From the NCBI GenBank assembly GCA_018608425.1, contig JABAZL010000097.1:1-58036 (forward strand): a stretch of 58,036 nucleotides of DNA, read 5' to 3'. Both the position numbers and the translations under genes were made by a program. This document shows, in pieces, positions 53,694 through 58,036 of this stretch. Origin of the DNA: Flavobacteriaceae bacterium (GTDB lineage Bacteria > Bacteroidota > Bacteroidia > Flavobacteriales > Flavobacteriaceae). The notes beneath the pieces were generated by a model, which was not told the origin of the DNA, made no database searches, and saw only the letters and a program-made list of their open reading frames with translations. The stretch's first letter is position 1. Each line of letters opens with the position of its first letter.

Positions 53694-55373
53694 ATGAGAA
53701 TTAACTTATTATCTAAAAACGCTATTCTGATTGCTTTTACAGCATTGATTGCTATTTCCTGTGGGAAGAACAATCAATCTAGAGCTACTGGATGGGGTAT
53801 AAATTCAAAAAAAGGCGGATTTCAATATAACGTTGAATTTGAGGATCAAGAAACTGGTCCAGGTTTAGTTTTTATTGAAGGAGGAACATTCACAAAAGGA
53901 CAGGTACAAGACGATGTCATGCACGATTGGAATAATTCTCCAAACAAGCAACATGTCATGTCCTTCTATATTGACGAGACAGAAGTCACCAACCTCATGT
54001 ACTTAGAATACTTGGATTGGATTACTTTAGTTTTTCCACAAGACCAAAGACAATTTAAACAATTATACAACGGAGCACTTCCCGATACCTTGGTTTGGAG
54101 AAACCAATTGGGTTATGTTGAAGAACTTACTACGAACTATTTACGTCACCCTGCTTACGCTGAATATCCTGTTGTAGGAGTTAATTGGCTACAAGCAGTT
54201 CAGTTTGCCGAATGGAGAACAGATCGCGTAAATGAATTTATTCTTGAACGTGAAGCTTACATTCAAGAAGATGTACGTTACACAGAAGTTGATGCGAACA
54301 GTACGTTCAGTACAGGTGCATACCTCAAACGTCCAGAAACTACTTACGGTGGAAAAATTGACAGTTTAACTGGTAAGAATGGTCGTATGCAAAAAGATAC
54401 CACTGAAGTAAATGTTTATGCAGGTGTAGAAAAAGGAATTTTACTTCCTTCATACAGACTTCCAACGGAGACTGAATGGGAATACGCAGCATTGGCCCTT
54501 GTTGGAGATAGAGAATACAACACCTATCGCGGAAAGAAAAAATATCCGTGGTCAGGAGAATACACACGCTCAGAAGATCGCCGTTCAGAAGGTGATCAAT
54601 TGGCAAACTTTAAACTCGGTAAAGGAGATTATGGTGGAATTGCCGGATGGTCAGATGACGGAGCCGATATTACAATACAAGTAAAAGCTTATCCTCCAAA
54701 TGATTTTGGAATTTATGATATGGCCGGAAACGTTGCCGAATGGGTTTCTGATGTCTATCGTCCTATTGTAGATGATGAAGCAAGTGACTTTAACTACTAT
54801 AGAGGTAATGTTTATTTAAAAGATGTTATCAACGAAGATGGAAGAGCGCAAGTGATTTCGCCAGACCAATTGGTATACGATACGCTTCCGAATGGAAAAG
54901 TTCTATTGAAGAGACTTCCAGGTCAGCTAGAAAAAGTAGCTATTGATGAAGAAGAAACATTCCTAAGACAAAATTTCACGAAAAGTGATAACAAAAACTT
55001 TAGAGATGGGGATTTAGGATCGACTCGTCTATTCTCAAGATTTGGAGAAGAGGAAGAAGATAGCGAAAATGCTCGCCCAGAATCTACAACAATGTACGAT
55101 GCACCAACGCATCCAAAGGTTACTGTAGATGAAGATGGTAATTTAGTTCGTACAAAAGATAAATCTAACAAAAGAACTTCGTTAATTACAGATGAAGTTC
55201 GTGTATACAAGGGAGGATCTTGGAAAGATAGAGCATATTGGCTCGATCCAGCTCAAAGACGTTATATGCCGCAATACCTAGCCACTGACCACATTGGTTT
55301 TAGATGTGCAATGACTCGATTAGGTTCGAAAAGCAAGGTTAAAAAAACGGCCAGACACAAACGTAAAGGTTAA
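53694..55373 (+). CDS. gldJ: Gliding motility lipoprotein GldJ
   Basis: A 559-residue lipoprotein (lipobox ends AISC, Cys23) with a formylglycine-generating-enzyme-like (SUMF1) domain. Visible segments are GLVFIEGGTFTKG, IDETEVTNLMYLEYLDW, LPTETEWEYAA, YDMAGNVAEWVSD and the closing KGGSWKDRAYWL to GFRCAM. It lacks obvious enzymatic use. GldJ is needed for gliding and stabilises GldK in the type IX motor. The tail ends in a lysine-rich stretch. An intrinsic terminator directly follows. A weak promoter, TTG (53651) N23 TACTTTAT (53677-53684), precedes it. Confidence 0.94.
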   Translation: MRINLLSKNAILIAFTALIAISCGKNNQSRATGWGINSKKGGFQYNVEFEDQETGPGLVFIEGGTFTKGQVQDDVMHDWNNSPNKQHVMSFYIDETEVTNLMYLEYLDWITLVFPQDQRQFKQLYNGALPDTLVWRNQLGYVEELTTNYLRHPAYAEYPVVGVNWLQAVQFAEWRTDRVNEFILEREAYIQEDVRYTEVDANSTFSTGAYLKRPETTYGGKIDSLTGKNGRMQKDTTEVNVYAGVEKGILLPSYRLPTETEWEYAALALVGDREYNTYRGKKKYPWSGEYTRSEDRRSEGDQLANFKLGKGDYGGIAGWSDDGADITIQVKAYPPNDFGIYDMAGNVAEWVSDVYRPIVDDEASDFNYYRGNVYLKDVINEDGRAQVISPDQLVYDTLPNGKVLLKRLPGQLEKVAIDEEETFLRQNFTKSDNKNFRDGDLGSTRLFSRFGEEEEDSENARPESTTMYDAPTHPKVTVDEDGNLVRTKDKSNKRTSLITDEVRVYKGGSWKDRAYWLDPAQRRYMPQYLATDHIGFRCAMTRLGSKSKVKKTARHKRKG

Positions 55374-55381
55374 TCAAATCA

Positions 55382-55411
55382 AAAGGCATTTTTAACGAAA
55401 TGCCTTTTTTT
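55382..55411 (+). terminator. Intrinsic terminator after gldJ, flush with murF
   Basis: Ten-base stem AAAGGCATTT (55382-55391) / AAATGCCTTT (55398-55407) with a six-base loop, then an unbroken T-run to 55411. The murF ATG begins at 55417, so the T-run ends five bases before it. Confidence 0.8.
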
Positions 55412-55416
55412 ATTTT

Positions 55417-56706
55417 ATGGAAGCAAAAGATCTTTATTCCTATTTCCTAAAATCCACAGGGGTTGCTACTGATTCACGGCAAATCGAAAAAGGGACGCTT
55501 TTTATATGCTTACGAGGAGAACATTTTAATGGTAATAAATTTGCAGCAGAAGCCCTCGAAAAAGGAGCCTCTTATGTAGTTGTAGATGACTTGGAATATT
55601 TCAAGAAAGACAAGCGCCATATTCTCGTCAAAGATAGCCTAAAGAGCCTACAGGCGCTCGCTCATCACCATCGTATGCAATTTAGCATACCTGTGATAGG
55701 TCTTACGGGGTCAAATGGTAAAACAACCACCAAGGAATTAATCAATAGTGTGTTGTCACAGCAATTCAATACTACTGCAACGGTTGGAAACCTCAACAAC
55801 CACATTGGTGTACCCTTGACTCTTTTGAATATAAATTCGAAAACAGCAATTGCCCTTATTGAGATGGGAGCTAACCACCTCAAGGAAATTGAATTATTAG
55901 CAGCAATAGCTGCCCCTACGCTCGGCTATATAACCAATTTCGGAAAAGCACATCTAGAAGGATTTGGAAGTATCGAGGGAGTAATTCAAGGGAAATCTGA
56001 ACTCTATCAATTCTTAGCTAAAAATAGCGGTGTCTGTCTAATCAACTATGCAGATTCGAAACAAGTAGCTGGTACTCTGAATCAAGAAATATTTTCCTTT
56101 GGAACCAGTAGTTCAGCTACGGTTACAATTAAGGATATTGATCGAGGAGCAGATGAAAATATTGTGATTCTAGCAGAGGAAACAAAAATCATTAGTCAAC
56201 TAAAAGGGGCGTACAACTTCACCAATATTGCAGCAGCTGTAGCCTTTGGAAACTACTTTGAAATTCCTATTGCTAAAATCAAAAAAGGAATTGAAGCGTA
56301 CAATCCAACAAATAACCGTTCGCAATGGCATACAACAGATTCCAACACCTTGGTACTCGACGCATATAATGCAAATCCCAGCAGCATGAAAGCTGCTTTA
56401 GAATCCTTTTTTAGTTCTAAAAAAGAAGATCAAGTTTTGATCCTGGGTGATATGCTGGAATTAGGGTCTTTTGCAGATGAGGAACATCAAAAGATTGTGG
56501 ATTTAATCGAAACAAAAAACATAGAGGAAATACTCTTAATTGGTCCTGAGTTTAATAAAACTAAAACATCAACTTCAGGTTTTAAGAAATTCGACAACAC
56601 TAATTCAGCGATCCCCTACCTTCAAAAAAAGAACTTCCAAAACAAAACCATTTTGATCAAAGGATCTAGAGGAATTGCCTTGGAAGTACTAAAAGATTAT
56701 TTGTAG
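55417..56706 (+). CDS. murF: UDP-N-acetylmuramoyl-tripeptide--D-alanyl-D-alanine ligase
   Basis: Last cytoplasmic Mur ligase, adding D-Ala-D-Ala. The N-terminus STGVATDSRQIEKGTLFICLRGEHFNG is typical of MurF; the P-loop is GLTGSNGKTTTKELI near residue 96. IEMGANHLKEIELL and the C-terminal LDAYNANPSSMKAAL are diagnostic. It has 429 residues. It is detached from the main cell-wall cluster, as is common in this phylum. Only 43 bases separate it from gldJ, most of them terminator. It ends 2 bases from the convergent BNR gene. Confidence 0.97.
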   Translation: MEAKDLYSYFLKSTGVATDSRQIEKGTLFICLRGEHFNGNKFAAEALEKGASYVVVDDLEYFKKDKRHILVKDSLKSLQALAHHHRMQFSIPVIGLTGSNGKTTTKELINSVLSQQFNTTATVGNLNNHIGVPLTLLNINSKTAIALIEMGANHLKEIELLAAIAAPTLGYITNFGKAHLEGFGSIEGVIQGKSELYQFLAKNSGVCLINYADSKQVAGTLNQEIFSFGTSSSATVTIKDIDRGADENIVILAEETKIISQLKGAYNFTNIAAAVAFGNYFEIPIAKIKKGIEAYNPTNNRSQWHTTDSNTLVLDAYNANPSSMKAALESFFSSKKEDQVLILGDMLELGSFADEEHQKIVDLIETKNIEEILLIGPEFNKTKTSTSGFKKFDNTNSAIPYLQKKNFQNKTILIKGSRGIALEVLKDYL

Positions 56707-56708
56707 AA

Positions 56709-58034
56709 CTAGTCTATACTTAGTTCTTGTATCTCTTTAAACCTTGAAGCATCTTCTGCCTCAATTTTACTTTTCAATGATGGCCACACCTCCTTGAAAA
56801 AGGTATTGGTTTGTTCAATTGCAACCCCTAACTCTTCTTTTGCATGCTGAAGCAATTTGTTTTCTGTTGTTGTAATCCCATCTTGACGGCTTCTGATATA
56901 GCGTGATGCATTTCTAATACGCGTCAAAACATTACTTTCTGGATTCCGAACAATCCCTTGGCGTTTGTCCTCTTTACCAATATAAAGTGCAATTAAAGAA
57001 TCGATGGCTTTGGTCTGACTTTTCATTTCTTTCAGTAAAGCCTTCATCTCGTCTGATTTGTTTTCTTTAAAAAGCTTTTTATAATCTGCTAGCGTTTGCT
57101 TGCTCTCTGCTAGTTGTTTTACTGCACTTGCAGCAGCAGCAGTATAGCTTTCTAATTCTTTGGATGCAGCATATACAGCATCAATGCTCGCTGGATCTAC
57201 GGTTAATCTTGGATCGCTTTTTACCTCAATAACCTGCTCAGATTGTTCGTCTCCAAAAGACAGAACTAGACGATACGTTCCCGGCTTCACTTCCACTCCC
57301 GAAGGCTCTCTTTTTGACTTACTCGGTTTTCTCCTTGGTCTAGAAACTCCTTTCTCATCCATATTCCAATACCAACGGTGAATACCTTTTTCTTTAGGAA
57401 CCTTCTTTTTTAAAGTTCTAATCAAGCGCTCTCCGTCATAAATCATGAGGGTTAGGGAGTCTTTTTTATTTTCTTTCTTCTCAGCTTTATCTTCTTCTTT
57501 GTCATCTTTATCATCTTTGTCTTTAGCAGTATCCTCATCTTTTTTAACAGGAGGATTGACAAAATAAGAAAGCATGGCTCCGTATTTCCGGTTAGTGCCT
57601 TGGTACATTGCATCTGCACCGAAACGACTTCCAGTTGGCTGCTGATAGGCTGCCAAATACGCTGTTGGAGGTTCGAATAACTGCATACCATTTTCAATGA
57701 CACTTGGACTTGAAGCTAAAGCTCTTAACGGGCGAATATCATCTAAAACCCACGCTGCTCTTCCAAAAGTTCCAATTACCAAATCGTGTTCTCTAGATTG
57801 AATAACTAAATCTTTTACCGAAACAGTAGGAAAAATTTCAGCATCAAACTTATCCCATTGTTTTCCTGCGTTAAGCGTAATATAAAGCCCATCATCGGTT
57901 CCTAGAAACATTAGATTTGCATTGATTGGATCTTCTATGATACTCAATGCATAACTCTCTACATCGGCACCATCTACAATTCGCTCCCATGTTTTACCAT
58001 AGTTCTTGGTTCTGTATGCGTAAGGAGTATAGTT
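56709..58034 (-). CDS. BNR/sortilin-type beta-propeller protein, C-terminal part (truncated by window edge)
   Basis: The frame is open through the right edge of the window. The visible N-terminal part carries an Asp-box/BNR repeat (RTKNYGKTWERIVDG) and a second one (LYITLNAGKQWDKF), as in VPS10/sortilin-like exported propellers often labelled glycosyl hydrolase. A lysine/aspartate-rich stretch (about 57470-57540), a beta domain (GTYRLVLSFGDEQS) and a helical tail follow. A start at 57947 (TTG) is only an internal codon. No catalytic residues can be identified; secretion cannot be judged without the N-terminus. Confidence 0.8.
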   Translation of the reverse strand, partial: NYTPYAYRTKNYGKTWERIVDGADVESYALSIIEDPINANLMFLGTDDGLYITLNAGKQWDKFDAEIFPTVSVKDLVIQSREHDLVIGTFGRAAWVLDDIRPLRALASSPSVIENGMQLFEPPTAYLAAYQQPTGSRFGADAMYQGTNRKYGAMLSYFVNPPVKKDEDTAKDKDDKDDKEEDKAEKKENKKDSLTLMIYDGERLIRTLKKKVPKEKGIHRWYWNMDEKGVSRPRRKPSKSKREPSGVEVKPGTYRLVLSFGDEQSEQVIEVKSDPRLTVDPASIDAVYAASKELESYTAAAASAVKQLAESKQTLADYKKLFKENKSDEMKALLKEMKSQTKAIDSLIALYIGKEDKRQGIVRNPESNVLTRIRNASRYIRSRQDGITTTENKLLQHAKEELGVAIEQTNTFFKEVWPSLKSKIEAEDASRFKEIQELSID

Positions 58035-58036
58035 GA

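Noticed and set aside
1-58036. Mobile elements, CRISPR arrays, toxin-antitoxin or anti-phage systems
   Set aside because: No transposase, integrase, terminal repeats, regularly spaced repeats or known defence domains were seen. The SprT-like, RadC and pentapeptide proteins can occur near such systems, but their neighbours here are housekeeping genes.

Overview
The window is a compact, AT-rich stretch of chromosome from a member of the Bacteroidota, almost certainly a Flavobacteriia (Flavobacteriaceae-like). The evidence is the gliding/type IX secretion genes gldB, gldC, gldJ and porV, a Bacteroidota-type mraZ-to-ftsZ cluster with a long-tailed FtsZ, promoters of the form TTG-N(19-23)-TAnnTTTG, and almost no Shine-Dalgarno sequences. 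It is nearly all core genome: no insertion sequence, prophage, CRISPR array, integrase or compositional island was seen. No gap between genes exceeds about 210 bases.

Layout. 1-2 kb: end of nadB and nadC (de novo NAD synthesis) and an unknown lipoprotein. 2-3.6 kb: a DUF1338 (HglS-type) dioxygenase, a pentapeptide-repeat protein and tRNA-Arg(TCG). 3.7-19.5 kb, all minus strand: division and cell-wall cluster mraZ-rsmH-ftsL-ftsI-murE-mraY-murD-ftsW-murG-murC-ftsQ-ftsA-ftsZ-yqeY, mostly with overlapping stop/start codons. 19.7-23.3 kb: alpha/beta hydrolase and engB, then gldB-gldC and nadE. 23.3-30 kb: queA-rlmN-polyprenyl synthase-dnaG and mazG-like-aroA. 30-35 kb: radC, a deacetylase-like protein, a HAD phosphatase, a PaiB-like flavoprotein and mpl. 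35-41 kb: adk-obg-TPR divergent from purK-purE-M3 peptidase. 41-48 kb: rhodanese and UbiA-like membrane protein, gcvP, a KAS III enzyme and an MlaE/MlaF transporter pair. 48-52 kb: SprT-like protein, SDR, pyruvate dehydrogenase E2 and E1-alpha. 52-58 kb: porV, gldJ, murF and the end of a BNR-repeat protein.

Functional links. Peptidoglycan precursor synthesis is nearly complete: murC, murD, murE, mraY and murG are in the cluster, murF sits behind gldJ, and mpl supplies recycling. FtsL, FtsI, FtsW, FtsQ, FtsA and FtsZ form the division machine. GldB, GldC, GldJ and PorV belong to gliding and protein secretion. NadB, NadC and NadE make NAD; PurK and PurE act in purine synthesis, with Adk divergent to them.

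I did not find a clear new multi-gene system. The observations most worth checking are: three nearby genes whose -7 promoter boxes end 3-4 bases before the start codon (candidate leaderless mRNAs); a three-copy 10-bp-period MraZ box; a DnaG primase with all four zinc ligands replaced; an intrinsic terminator ending five bases before the murF start; and a tRNA-Arg/pentapeptide-protein pair that looks like one transcript.
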